Shown here: positions 8,710 to 14,671 of the stretch, one piece after another | Position numbering within the stretch: position 1 is the first letter of the stretch | Layout: every line of letters begins with the position of its first letter | From: a virus | Direction: 5' to 3' (one strand) | IMG/VR virus record: IMGVR_UViG_3300025439_000041 | Location: 1 to 21,542 of that record | Length of the DNA stretch: 21,542 bases | Translations under genes and position numbers: made by a program | Notes under the pieces: model-generated | Database searches by the model: none | What the model saw: only the letters and a program-made list of their open reading frames with translations | What the model was told of the DNA's origin: nothing

Positions 8710-9021
8710 TTATTTTTGGATCTCCTTTCTCTCGGTATAGTTTCTAATACCATCGTCTTTAGCGGCAGATAACATCCAATAAGTATATTGGCGGTGATCC
8801 GGGTCTACCAAAGTATAGGGTGCGCTGTCCTTATCGTGGTTGAGGACTATAACATAACCTGTCCAATACATTCCAATGAGTAGCTGCAATTCCTCTTCCC
8901 CTCTGACCCATGTAGGGGAATATTCTGCTTTCACGCCGTGGGTCCATGTGTCAGAATCTTCTGCTGCAACAGCCAATGTGGCGAATAAAACGATTGCCAA
9001 CGTTAAGATGAGTTTATTCAT
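8710..9021 (-). CDS. Small exported protein with signal peptide
   Basis: This 103-aa protein has a clear Sec signal (MNKLILTLAIVLFATLAVAA, cleavage before EDSD) and a mature region rich in W and Y without Cys. The start at 9021 has AAAGGGG 5 nt upstream and overlaps the end of the preceding gene by 8 nt. It is probably periplasmic. No family is recognised. Confidence 0.75.
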   Translation of the reverse strand: MNKLILTLAIVLFATLAVAAEDSDTWTHGVKAEYSPTWVRGEEELQLLIGMYWTGYVIVLNHDKDSAPYTLVDPDHRQYTYWMLSAAKDDGIRNYTERKEIQK

Positions 9022-9472
9022 CGTTGCCCCTTTCCATTTTTATATCTTCGGCTGTCCACGTCCCCACCGTCAACTCTGCCCCGCAGTGATCACCGGATTC
9101 AGGGATGTACTGCCCCGGCACGCAAGTTGTACTGACCTCTGTAATGTCTCCCTCTTCTCCATCAGACCATAAAACATACGTTCTGCCAGGGACAATCTTA
9201 TGCCATTTTATTTTTCCTCGCCGCTTAGTGAGAGGGGCTTTGGCGCGGAGAATCTTTGGGTGTGTGGGGATATTCGATTGCCAACACCTCAATTGTTTTT
9301 CTGTGCGGACGCACGTCATTTGCTTTTGGATGGGCGGGATGTACCCGCTTGTTTCCCACGTTTCAGGAGGCGCGGTTTCCTTGCTGCTGCATGAGTGGAG
9401 AAAGTAAATGATAATGAGGGTGGCCAACGTGAGTACCACAATGACGCTCCATTTGATGTCGAGTTTCTTCAT
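9014..9472 (-). CDS. Signal-anchored or exported Cys-rich protein
   Basis: This 152-aa protein has a basic N-terminus and one hydrophobic segment (residues 9-25) ending in HSCSSK. The Cys is not in a canonical lipobox, so an N-terminal membrane anchor is the safer reading. The exported part has five further Cys and a compact beta-like region (GRTYVLWSDGEEGDITEV). A GGAG 7 nt before the ATG and a 4-nt gap from the upstream stop support the start. The function is unknown. Confidence 0.7.
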   Translation of the reverse strand: MKKLDIKWSVIVVLTLATLIIIYFLHSCSSKETAPPETWETSGYIPPIQKQMTCVRTEKQLRCWQSNIPTHPKILRAKAPLTKRRGKIKWHKIVPGRTYVLWSDGEEGDITEVSTTCVPGQYIPESGDHCGAELTVGTWTAEDIKMERGNDE

Positions 9473-9476
9473 GGCG

Positions 9477-9866
9477 TCACTCCGTTTTGTTGAATACGAG
9501 ACTGCCTTGTTGGTTGACTACAAACGCCCCTCCTGACACTGATGGCAATACGCTCAAATCCGCTGTTGACTGGCTGGACTGGGGCATACAGGTCATGTAT
9601 TGAAGATTGCGAATTGTGTATTTCTCAGCATGTGGAGGACCAGAAAGAGATACCGGGTTGACCAGTGTTGCAAATGTCACCATGGCAGCGCCACATGACC
9701 GCAGATCTGGGTAGAGCTCTCCGTACCGCACATTGAATCCAGGCAGGTATGACCAGAAGTACCAGCCGGTTGCTTGTTGCGGTTGTGGCCTGCAATTCTC
9801 ATCCGTTGCAGCTGCCATCGTTGCGCCGAGTAACGTGATTGCCAATGCTACGATAATCTGTTTCAT
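9477..9866 (-). CDS. Small exported protein with signal peptide
   Basis: This 129-aa protein has N-terminal MKQIIVALAITLLGATMAAA, a Sec signal with cleavage before TDENC. The ATG at 9866 is preferred over the in-frame start at 9902, because AGGAGG lies 7 nt before it and it begins the signal peptide exactly. The mature part has three Cys and aromatic stretches (GWYFWSYLPGF). It is first in transcription order of the five exported proteins. No family is recognised. Confidence 0.75.
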   Translation of the reverse strand: MKQIIVALAITLLGATMAAATDENCRPQPQQATGWYFWSYLPGFNVRYGELYPDLRSCGAAMVTFATLVNPVSLSGPPHAEKYTIRNLQYMTCMPQSSQSTADLSVLPSVSGGAFVVNQQGSLVFNKTE

Positions 9867-9898
9867 AGTGTTCCCTCCTGTTAGTTGTATTATGGACT

Positions 9899-10192
9899 TC
9901 ATACCTCAAGCCGTTGTAGGATATCCGATAAGAAGCCGATTGTTCTGGCTTGCTGCCGTGCCAGTCGGTCAAGCCGCTCGGCCATCGGCGGCATTGCGGT
10001 GGCTATTGAGTCGCATTTGGCATTTTCGGGCTGTGGGTGGTCTGGCATCAGCACATGGTTGTTAAGGCGTTCGAAAAGATTCTCCACACGGCTTTGAATC
10101 TCCCCTTGGTTTTCTTCGATGGCTGCGATTTTGGTATGGATTACCCCTTCTCTCGGAACCGCTGCACAGTTTAAACCTTGACCTCCATTCAT
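9899..10192 (-). CDS. Hypothetical coiled-coil protein
   Basis: This 97-aa protein is soluble, with two predicted helical heptad regions (EENQGEIQSRVENLFERL and AERLDRLARQQ) flanking a loop. The ATG at 10192 has GGAG 7 nt upstream. The frame runs back to a GTG at 10222 inside the preceding gene, which is less likely. The function is unknown. Confidence 0.65.
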   Translation of the reverse strand: MNGGQGLNCAAVPREGVIHTKIAAIEENQGEIQSRVENLFERLNNHVLMPDHPQPENAKCDSIATAMPPMAERLDRLARQQARTIGFLSDILQRLEV

Positions 10193-10206
10193 TTCGTTTC
10201 TCCTTT

Positions 10207-10665
10207 TTAGTTTAGTACCCACTGCCCGTCCTGAAGTTCTAACCAGATGAATTGGAACTGTGGGAATTCCAAGGCCGCCTGACGGAATGCCAGACGCGAC
10301 CGCCCGTAAGAGGCGTGTTTGTATGCAGCGTTCTTAATCTCAACGCAGATCATACTGCCATCCGGCAAAGTTATCAAATAATCAGGGGTGTATGCGGCCG
10401 GAATCGATTTAACCTCGAGAGTATCTTCTTCATACCGTTCCAGGTGGAAGGTGATCGCCTCGTACCGTATTCTTGCGCCACGATAACATTGCGTCAGATA
10501 GTGGAAAGCGGCCATTTCCGTTTTATTTGCCCCTTTCTTCCCTTTCTTGACACTCTCCCCTACCTTGACGGGCAAAGTCGGGCTGGCGGGCTGGATGGCT
10601 ACATTCCCCGCCTGTTTCTGGCGCGCAAGCAAAGCATCATACTCGGCCTCGGTCATTCGCATCAT
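10207..10665 (-). CDS. PD-(D/E)XK nuclease-like protein (DUF1064/VRR-NUC type)
   Basis: This 152-aa protein has a basic N-terminus (KKGKKGANK) followed by a helix with Glu50. It then shows the core of a PD-(D/E)XK nuclease: TPDYLITL with Asp95, and CVEIK with Glu109 and Lys111. The following region (YGRSRLAFRQAALEFP) fits the helix after the core. Small phage proteins of this type are thought to be DNA endonucleases acting in recombination or Holliday-junction processing. The start overlaps the upstream TGA by 4 nt; ATGs at 10662 and 10656 are alternatives. The catalytic residues are seen, but the exact subfamily is inferred. Confidence 0.7.
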   Translation of the reverse strand: MMRMTEAEYDALLARQKQAGNVAIQPASPTLPVKVGESVKKGKKGANKTEMAAFHYLTQCYRGARIRYEAITFHLERYEEDTLEVKSIPAAYTPDYLITLPDGSMICVEIKNAAYKHASYGRSRLAFRQAALEFPQFQFIWLELQDGQWVLN

Positions 10666-11024
10666 TTCACCCCGTACTTGGCAACAAGGTCTATCGCTTC
10701 CCGAACATCCCCAAACGATTCTTCAAAGTCGGATACCTTCTCTCCCCGGATAACGCGCATAACAGCTTCGTGAACCATGCCATTCAGGTCATTGCATCGG
10801 TGCATGGTGTTGACCTCTTGGAGATATTCCCCTGTTTCCTTCTTGGCAAGGGCAAGCTCTTTTTCACAAGCAACAAGTTGGCTTTCTGCCGATATAATAA
10901 GGCGGTTTGATTTGGCAAGCTCGGCGAGAAGTTGGCGGATAATTTGGGTGGATACTCGGCATGACATTCTATCGTAGGTATCAATCCACGTCTCAATCTG
11001 TTCAACTGTCCATTTCTCGCTCAT
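10662..11024 (-). CDS. Hypothetical coiled-coil protein
   Basis: This 120-aa protein is soluble and highly helical, with heptad-like repeats at residues 30-72. It has no signal peptide, and its two Cys are not arranged as a zinc site. GGAG precedes the ATG, which overlaps the upstream stop as ATGA; its own TGA overlaps the start of the nuclease gene. I recognise no family. The tight coupling to the nuclease suggests they are made together. Confidence 0.65.
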   Translation of the reverse strand: MSEKWTVEQIETWIDTYDRMSCRVSTQIIRQLLAELAKSNRLIISAESQLVACEKELALAKKETGEYLQEVNTMHRCNDLNGMVHEAVMRVIRGEKVSDFEESFGDVREAIDLVAKYGVK

Positions 11025-11251
11025 CGTCTCGCTCTCCGTTTCCAGCTTGCGCCCATCACCTTATGCCGCCACGCCTGATCCTGTCTCGCCCGGATCACGA
11101 CTGAGCAGGTAACGGGACATTGCAGTCCATATACGCACCATGTTTCCTGGCAATCAGGGCGGTCTACAAAGCCATTCGCCTCGGCGGCACGACTCGATAG
11201 TTCGGACCGATTCAATCTTGCTTCTTGGCTGAAATAATTAAGTTTTGGCAT
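11021..11251 (-). CDS. Hypothetical small Cys-containing basic protein
   Basis: This 76-aa protein has four clustered Cys (CQETWCVYGLQCPVTC) that might bind metal, and a basic C-terminus (WKRRARR). The start has AGGA at a loose 10-nt spacing. The 3' end overlaps the next ATG by ATGA, the main evidence that it is real. The function is unknown. Confidence 0.55.
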   Translation of the reverse strand: MPKLNYFSQEARLNRSELSSRAAEANGFVDRPDCQETWCVYGLQCPVTCSVVIRARQDQAWRHKVMGASWKRRARR

Positions 11252-11308
11252 AGTAGAAAATTCCTGTTTTTGGATTACGCCTTGTTATAATCCGAATCGC
11301 GCAAAACC

Positions 11309-11509
11309 TCAGATTACCATCAGTTCACAAAATATTCCGCAATCGCCAGCTATCGGCGGTTCGTGTCGCCCCGCTTCCGGGTCCAGTTCATCCAAGTAAA
11401 TTCCTTTAAGACAGGTGTGTCGGGCTTTTCGTTCCATTTCCGCTCTGGCCTTAAATACGGCGGGAAAATCTCGCCGTATCTTGTTCCAGTATCCCATTCC
11501 GCCCTTCAC
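11309..11509 (-). CDS. C-terminal part of PAPS-reductase-like protein, after an in-frame TGA
   Basis: This stretch begins at the GTG directly after the TGA that ends the upstream ORF, in the same frame. It encodes KGGMGYWNKIRRDFP, then LDELDPEAGRHEPP, and ends with DCGIFCEL. These are the expected C-terminal motifs of phage PAPS-reductase-like proteins of about 240 aa, as I remember the family. The region therefore belongs to the upstream gene. It could be made by readthrough of the TGA, or separately from the ATG at 11497, which has AAGGG 4 nt upstream. DCGIFC supplies two more Cys that may act with the C-x-x-[TGA] motif. Confidence 0.7.
   Translation of the reverse strand: MKGGMGYWNKIRRDFPAVFKARAEMERKARHTCLKGIYLDELDPEAGRHEPPIAGDCGIFCELMVI
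11455..11479 (-). promoter_or_regulatory. Stable stem-loop downstream of the in-frame TGA
   Basis: On the - strand a perfect 8-bp stem (ATACGGCG/CGCCGTAT) closes a 9-nt loop (AGATTTTCC). It begins 31 nt after the TGA, and the apical loop starts 39 nt after it. This is slightly beyond the usual bacterial SECIS distance as I recall it (roughly 16-37 nt). The loop's second base is G, but a GGU loop motif is absent. It is a readthrough or SECIS candidate only. Confidence 0.35.
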
Positions 11510-12040
11510 TCACCCAACACAGTTATTGTTGCTGTACCCACGGTCATACATTGCAGGCCGCTTGATGCCACTGGCTTTTAAAACTTCATGGGCCATTTCC
11601 TTTGTCATGCGGCGTTCTATCAGTGGGCAAAGGTGTTCTTGTTCGGGCATACTTTCGGGCAACCTGTCCGCCCTGTGTTTCTCTTCGTAATCCATGCCCC
11701 ACACGTACCGCAGTTTCACATCCAACGGCTGCTCGTACTCCCATTGCTTCCGCACCGCTTTTTTCAACCGCCTTGTGCATTCGGCCCCACGTGGCCCGTT
11801 CACGTACATACCAGACGGGTGCATTTTATCGGCCATGATCGCGCCTTCAACGCTCTTGTACGGACTTTGCAGTATTTCCACCGGCTTCCCGAACCACCTT
11901 TCACAGTCCGCCACAAATCGGAGCGTGTCCTCTTCCTGGTCGTCAATGTGCGTGTAAATCACCCGATCAATCTGGGCTATCGCTAGTTTTGTCGCCACCG
12001 CCGATGAAACACCAGCGCTGAACCACGATACTGTCAACAT
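11510..12040 (-). CDS. PAPS-reductase-like (PP-loop) protein, interrupted by in-frame TGA
   Basis: The 176 codons up to the TGA contain a PP-loop-type nucleotide-binding motif (SWFSAGVSSAVATKLA, residues 5-20), YTHIDDQ, ECTRRLKK and IKRPAMYDRGYSNNNCVG. These match phage proteins annotated as phosphoadenosine phosphosulfate reductase-like. In my memory the family continues with CVKGGMGYWNK. Here TGA stands at that Cys, and the frame continues for 66 more codons, giving 243 residues in total. The start at 12040 follows a G-rich ribosome site and abuts the upstream stop (TAAATG). The family adenylates or reduces sulfur compounds; the phage role is unknown. Confidence 0.8.
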   Translation of the reverse strand: MLTVSWFSAGVSSAVATKLAIAQIDRVIYTHIDDQEEDTLRFVADCERWFGKPVEILQSPYKSVEGAIMADKMHPSGMYVNGPRGAECTRRLKKAVRKQWEYEQPLDVKLRYVWGMDYEEKHRADRLPESMPEQEHLCPLIERRMTKEMAHEVLKASGIKRPAMYDRGYSNNNCVG

Positions 12041-12145
12041 TTATGCCCCCCAAATTAGCAATATCCCGGCACAGATAATGAAACTGCCGATATAAAAAAC
12101 TTTTACAGCAAAAGGCAAAGGTTCTTCTGGCAATTCATGGCTCAT
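12041..12145 (-). CDS. 34-aa single-pass membrane protein
   Basis: The product is a short acidic N-terminus (MSHELPEEPLPF) followed by one hydrophobic helix (FYIGSFIICAGILLIWGA) reaching the C-terminus. AGGGGG lies 5 nt before the ATG, and its TAA is immediately followed by the ATG of the PAPS-reductase-like gene. It fills the gap between neighbours exactly, which argues that it is real. The function is unknown. Confidence 0.65.
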   Translation of the reverse strand: MSHELPEEPLPFAVKVFYIGSFIICAGILLIWGA

Positions 12146-12154
12146 ATAAACCCC

Positions 12155-12337
12155 CTATTTCTTTTTTATTTCATCACTTCCGCAGCTGGGGCAAGTTGCG
12201 ACTCCGCCATGGTGGCCCTGATAAAAATGCTGGCCGCATGTGAGGCAGAAATAATTTGTTTTTTCGCAATGATGCCCCGAAAAGGGGGGATTGCCGCAAA
12301 TAAAGCAGGGTTCTATAAAGTCTAATTCAATTGTCAT
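12155..12337 (-). CDS. Small zinc-ribbon protein
   Basis: This 60-aa protein has three knuckles: CFICG, CLTCG and CPSCG, with extra His/Cys between them (HHC, HHGG). It probably folds around one or two zinc ions. GGAGG lies 5 nt before the ATG, which overlaps the upstream TGA by 4 nt. It is likely a nucleic-acid or protein adaptor. The specific role is unknown. Confidence 0.7.
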   Translation of the reverse strand: MTIELDFIEPCFICGNPPFSGHHCEKTNYFCLTCGQHFYQGHHGGVATCPSCGSDEIKKK

Positions 12338-12498
12338 CTCCGCCTCCAAAAAAAGTCGTCAAACATCCCGGACTCTTCAATTTCCCGTTGCATCGCCGCG
12401 TAATTCCGCTGGTAAGCTCGACACTTAGGGCAACTGCACAGTTTTTGACCGGTTTCTTCATCCTGATCTAGGTTCCATGGTGCGCCGCAATCATCCAT
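12334..12498 (-). CDS. Small protein with CxCxxC motif
   Basis: This 54-aa product contains LCSCPKC (possible half zinc site), a helical middle and the tail FDDFFWRRR. The start at 12498 is chosen because GGAGG lies 8 nt upstream. An ATG at 12513 is also in frame, and the frame is open to 12723, but that part overlaps the next gene in an unlikely composition. Its TGA overlaps the downstream start (ATGA). Confidence 0.55.
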   Translation of the reverse strand: MDDCGAPWNLDQDEETGQKLCSCPKCRAYQRNYAAMQREIEESGMFDDFFWRRR

Positions 12499-12589
12499 AA
12501 TCATAACCTCCATGCGCTCCGCGCAGCGCGATTCAGATTCTAACCAAACGTAGCAGCGGGCGAAAAGCCCCGCCGCTGTACTCAAGCCG

Positions 12590-12877
12590 TTACTCCCCCA
12601 TAGCCTTAATCCGCTCGTTGGCTGCACGCAAGGCGTCGCGGGTGGTGCGCTTGCCGTTTGACCTTGCCGCTGCCACAATGCGCTCCCGGGACTCAGGAGA
12701 GGCGAACGTGTACCCTGCATCATGCGCGGGAAAATCGGGGCGGACGGTTACGCACCTGTACTGCATCCAGCCGCAAATCGGGCAATGCACCGCTTCAAGC
12801 GGATGAAAGAATAAAAACTCTCTGGCATGATATATCCGAGACTGACCGCAATGTGGACAAACTACCGCGTTACCCAT
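12590..12877 (-). CDS. Zinc-ribbon protein
   Basis: This 95-aa protein begins with CPHCGQ (7-12) and CPICGW (32-37), a four-Cys zinc ribbon, followed by a basic helical tail (RERIVAAARSNGKRTTRD). The ribosome site GAGGGAGG precedes the ATG, and the gene starts 11 nt after the RHH gene stop. It is likely a DNA- or RNA-binding accessory protein. The target is unknown. Confidence 0.7.
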   Translation of the reverse strand: MGNAVVCPHCGQSRIYHAREFLFFHPLEAVHCPICGWMQYRCVTVRPDFPAHDAGYTFASPESRERIVAAARSNGKRTTRDALRAANERIKAMGE

Positions 12878-12887
12878 GTTCCCTCCC

Positions 12888-13043
12888 TCACTTCCCGGAC
12901 GCCGGGGCGACCTTGGCTAAGTAATCGTCAATCGCTTCACGCAGGACTTCGGAAACGGTCATGTTTCGTTTCTTCGCTGACCTCTTAATCGCAGCCCGTT
13001 GTTTGTCTGGTAAGCAAAACGTCATAGTAAAAACTCTTCGCAT
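12888..13043 (-). CDS. Ribbon-helix-helix (CopG/Arc-like) regulator
   Basis: This is a 51-aa protein: a beta-strand (RRVFTMTFCLPD), helix 1 (KQRAAIKRSAKKR), then NMTVSEVLREAIDDYLAK. The T-x-S-E-x-[LV]-R-x-A-[IL] signature is typical of helix 2 of RHH repressors. AAGGAGG lies 8 nt before the ATG. It is the first gene behind a promoter that sits inside an inverted repeat, so autoregulation is likely. RHH proteins bind such sites as dimers through the strand. Confidence 0.8.
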   Translation of the reverse strand: MRRVFTMTFCLPDKQRAAIKRSAKKRNMTVSEVLREAIDDYLAKVAPASGK

Positions 13044-13060
13044 ATCTTGCCCCTCCTTGA

Positions 13061-13098
13061 TATTGACACTTTATCGAATTAGTAAGCGAATGTCAATA
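13061..13098. repeat. Inverted repeat, candidate RHH operator
   Basis: Perfect 8-bp arms TATTGACA (13061-13068) and TGTCAATA (13091-13098) are separated by 22 bp. One arm covers the -35 element, and the other starts at the -10 element and extends over the start region. A dimer bound at each arm would shut the promoter, as expected for an autorepressor. Confidence 0.6.
13068..13096 (-). promoter_or_regulatory. Sigma70-type promoter for the RHH/zinc-ribbon operon
   Basis: On the - strand TTGACA (13096-13091, exact consensus) is followed by a 17-nt spacer and TAAAGT (13073-13068). The expected transcript start is about 25 nt before the RHH start codon. It lies within the inverted repeat. Confidence 0.7.
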
Positions 13099-13126
13099 AC
13101 TATTTTCATCCCTTCCTCATGGGGGG

Positions 13127-14116
13127 TCAGATGGCCTCTTCAACTTCGTCGGGTTCGGTATCAAAATTGAAGCAATCCTGATCTTTCTGAATCTTACCGG
13201 CGGCGTCCACATTCTTAACTGATTGCCGGTAATAGGACGGCTTAAGTTCCGCGCCTATTCCTTTTCTCCCTAGCGACACCGCACCGAATACTTCCGAACC
13301 GACTCCCATGAATGGGGTCAACACCACTTCACCGGGATTTGTCCGTAACACTATCGCCCGTTCGATCACATCCAACTGGAGGGGATGCACATGCTTTTCA
13401 TCTTCCGAATCCCGAGCCGCTTCGAATGGTAACACCCGGTTAATCCGTATGTCATCCCAGAACGAAGAGGCATATTGTCTCCATATCCAATGGGAGAATC
13501 GATTCTCTGTTTGCTTTCCTTCCCATCCCCTGTATCCAAGGACATCTGAAGGGATTTGACGCTCTCCGGCATAGTTCAACATTCCGATAGGGTGGACAAC
13601 TGGTACTGGGTTTTCTCCCTTGTTGCGGAATATCAAAAGCTGATCCATCGAGGCAACTCCGCATAAGGTAGAATCCTGGACGAGCGTCATGTGAGCCAAG
13701 TTCTTTTGCATGGTACGGTTACGAACCGCAAGGGGCTCTTTCCATATTCCATGGCGGCAAATAAAATCCCATCCGTGCTTTTCATGGAGTCGGATAATAT
13801 CGCCAGGGAAGTCTGTCAGTCCGTCCCTTCCGCTGTTGCTCTTTGGGGTGTCCATGCAATGAACCGCCGTCATCCTGCCGGGCAACGTCAACCGGGTTAT
13901 TTCGCTCACCACAAATTCGTAATGTTCAAAGAATTGATCGTAACTATCGCAGTTGGACAGGTCGCGCTCATGGCTGGAATACTGGTATAAGCCGCAAAAG
14001 GGCGGGGAGTATAGGGAAAAATGGATTGATTTGTCTGGTATCCCGGCCATAACGGTTATACAATCGCCACAATACAATGCATATTTGTCGGTTATTTTTT
14101 GTTCCATGATTTCCAT
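13127..14116 (-). CDS. DNA methyltransferase, beta-class N4-cytosine/N6-adenine type
   Basis: This 329-aa protein has catalytic motif IV SPPF at residues 37-40 near the N-terminus. The AdoMet motif I FMGVGSE lies at 269-275 near the C-terminus, followed by GRKGIGAELKPSYY. This IV-then-I order defines beta-class amino-methyltransferases; SPP[YF] favours N4-cytosine, though N6-adenine is possible. No cognate restriction gene is adjacent, so it probably protects phage DNA from host restriction. The start has AGGAG 5 nt upstream. Confidence 0.85.
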   Translation of the reverse strand: MEIMEQKITDKYALYCGDCITVMAGIPDKSIHFSLYSPPFCGLYQYSSHERDLSNCDSYDQFFEHYEFVVSEITRLTLPGRMTAVHCMDTPKSNSGRDGLTDFPGDIIRLHEKHGWDFICRHGIWKEPLAVRNRTMQKNLAHMTLVQDSTLCGVASMDQLLIFRNKGENPVPVVHPIGMLNYAGERQIPSDVLGYRGWEGKQTENRFSHWIWRQYASSFWDDIRINRVLPFEAARDSEDEKHVHPLQLDVIERAIVLRTNPGEVVLTPFMGVGSEVFGAVSLGRKGIGAELKPSYYRQSVKNVDAAGKIQKDQDCFNFDTEPDEVEEAI

Positions 14117-14124
14117 GTTGGCTC

Positions 14125-14634
14125 CTAATTTATAAGATATATATCTTTCCCTTTTGGCTCTTTATCGTGGCATTTTTTACATAAGGTCATCCCGTTGTCT
14201 ACATTGAACCTGACTTCGGGAAATGTTGCGAACGGTTTTATATGGTGGGCTTCTATTCTTAAGTAGTTATTTGATTTACTTCGATTACCGCAAGAACGGC
14301 AAGTATAATCATCTCGTTCAAAAACCTCTTTGCGCCATACCGACATAGCCTTGCTTCCTCGGATAGATTTATGGATGGAGGTCTTCCCCCCCCCCCAATT
14401 TGGGTTTTCTGACCCATTATATACTCTTCGGTTACTTAAATCTTTTGTCTTCCCTCTTTGATAATCGTAATAGCAAGGTTTAGAACAGAATCGGTTGTTC
14501 CCTTGTTTGATTTCGTAAGGTTTCCTCCAAAATTGGGTTGCGCATATTTCACATTTAAAATATTCACCCCTTCTTTTGGACTGGCTTCTTTTATGTATAT
14601 GTTCTGCTGTTTGTTTTCTCATAAGGGATATCAT
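14125..14634 (-). CDS. HNH endonuclease with zinc ribbon (free-standing homing type)
   Basis: This 169-aa protein has an N-terminal zinc ribbon (CEIC...NRFCSKPCYYDY), then NPNWGGG. The HNH domain follows: VFERDDYTCRSCG, EAHHIKPF, and DNGMTLCKKCH with the catalytic HH and metal Cys pairs. It likely nicks or cuts DNA as a mobile homing endonuclease. No strong ribosome site precedes either the ATG at 14634 or the one at 14622. A G11 tract interrupts the coding sequence at the NWGGG position. Confidence 0.8.
   Translation of the reverse strand: MISLMRKQTAEHIHKRSQSKRRGEYFKCEICATQFWRKPYEIKQGNNRFCSKPCYYDYQRGKTKDLSNRRVYNGSENPNWGGGKTSIHKSIRGSKAMSVWRKEVFERDDYTCRSCGNRSKSNNYLRIEAHHIKPFATFPEVRFNVDNGMTLCKKCHDKEPKGKDIYLIN
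14386..14396. repeat. Homopolymer C11 (G11 on coding strand) in HNH gene
   Basis: Eleven consecutive C on the + strand encode the GGG of NWGGGK on the - strand. Changing its length by one base would frameshift the HNH gene. It could be a slippage or phase-variation site, or an assembly-error hotspot. Confidence 0.8.
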
Positions 14635-14671
14635 AAACTATTATAAAGGTGATTGCAACAACAATATCCAT
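14591..14671 (-). CDS. Possible 26-aa peptide coupled to the helicase stop
   Basis: The ATG overlaps the helicase stop (TAATG) and opens MDIVVAITFIIVYDIPYEK, a short hydrophobic peptide. It overlaps the first 44 nt of the HNH gene in another frame. It may be a leader that feeds ribosomes to the HNH gene, or the start of an older gene broken by HNH insertion. There is little support beyond the coupling. Confidence 0.25.
   Translation of the reverse strand: MDIVVAITFIIVYDIPYEKTNSRTYT

Noticed and set aside
11588-11986. 132-codon + strand ORF
   Set aside because: Shadow of the PAPS-reductase-like gene, which has PP-loop motifs on the other strand.
12499-12723. N-terminal extension of the CxCxxC protein to 12723
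   Set aside because: It overlaps the zinc-ribbon gene in another frame with low-complexity composition. A good ribosome site supports the start at 12498.
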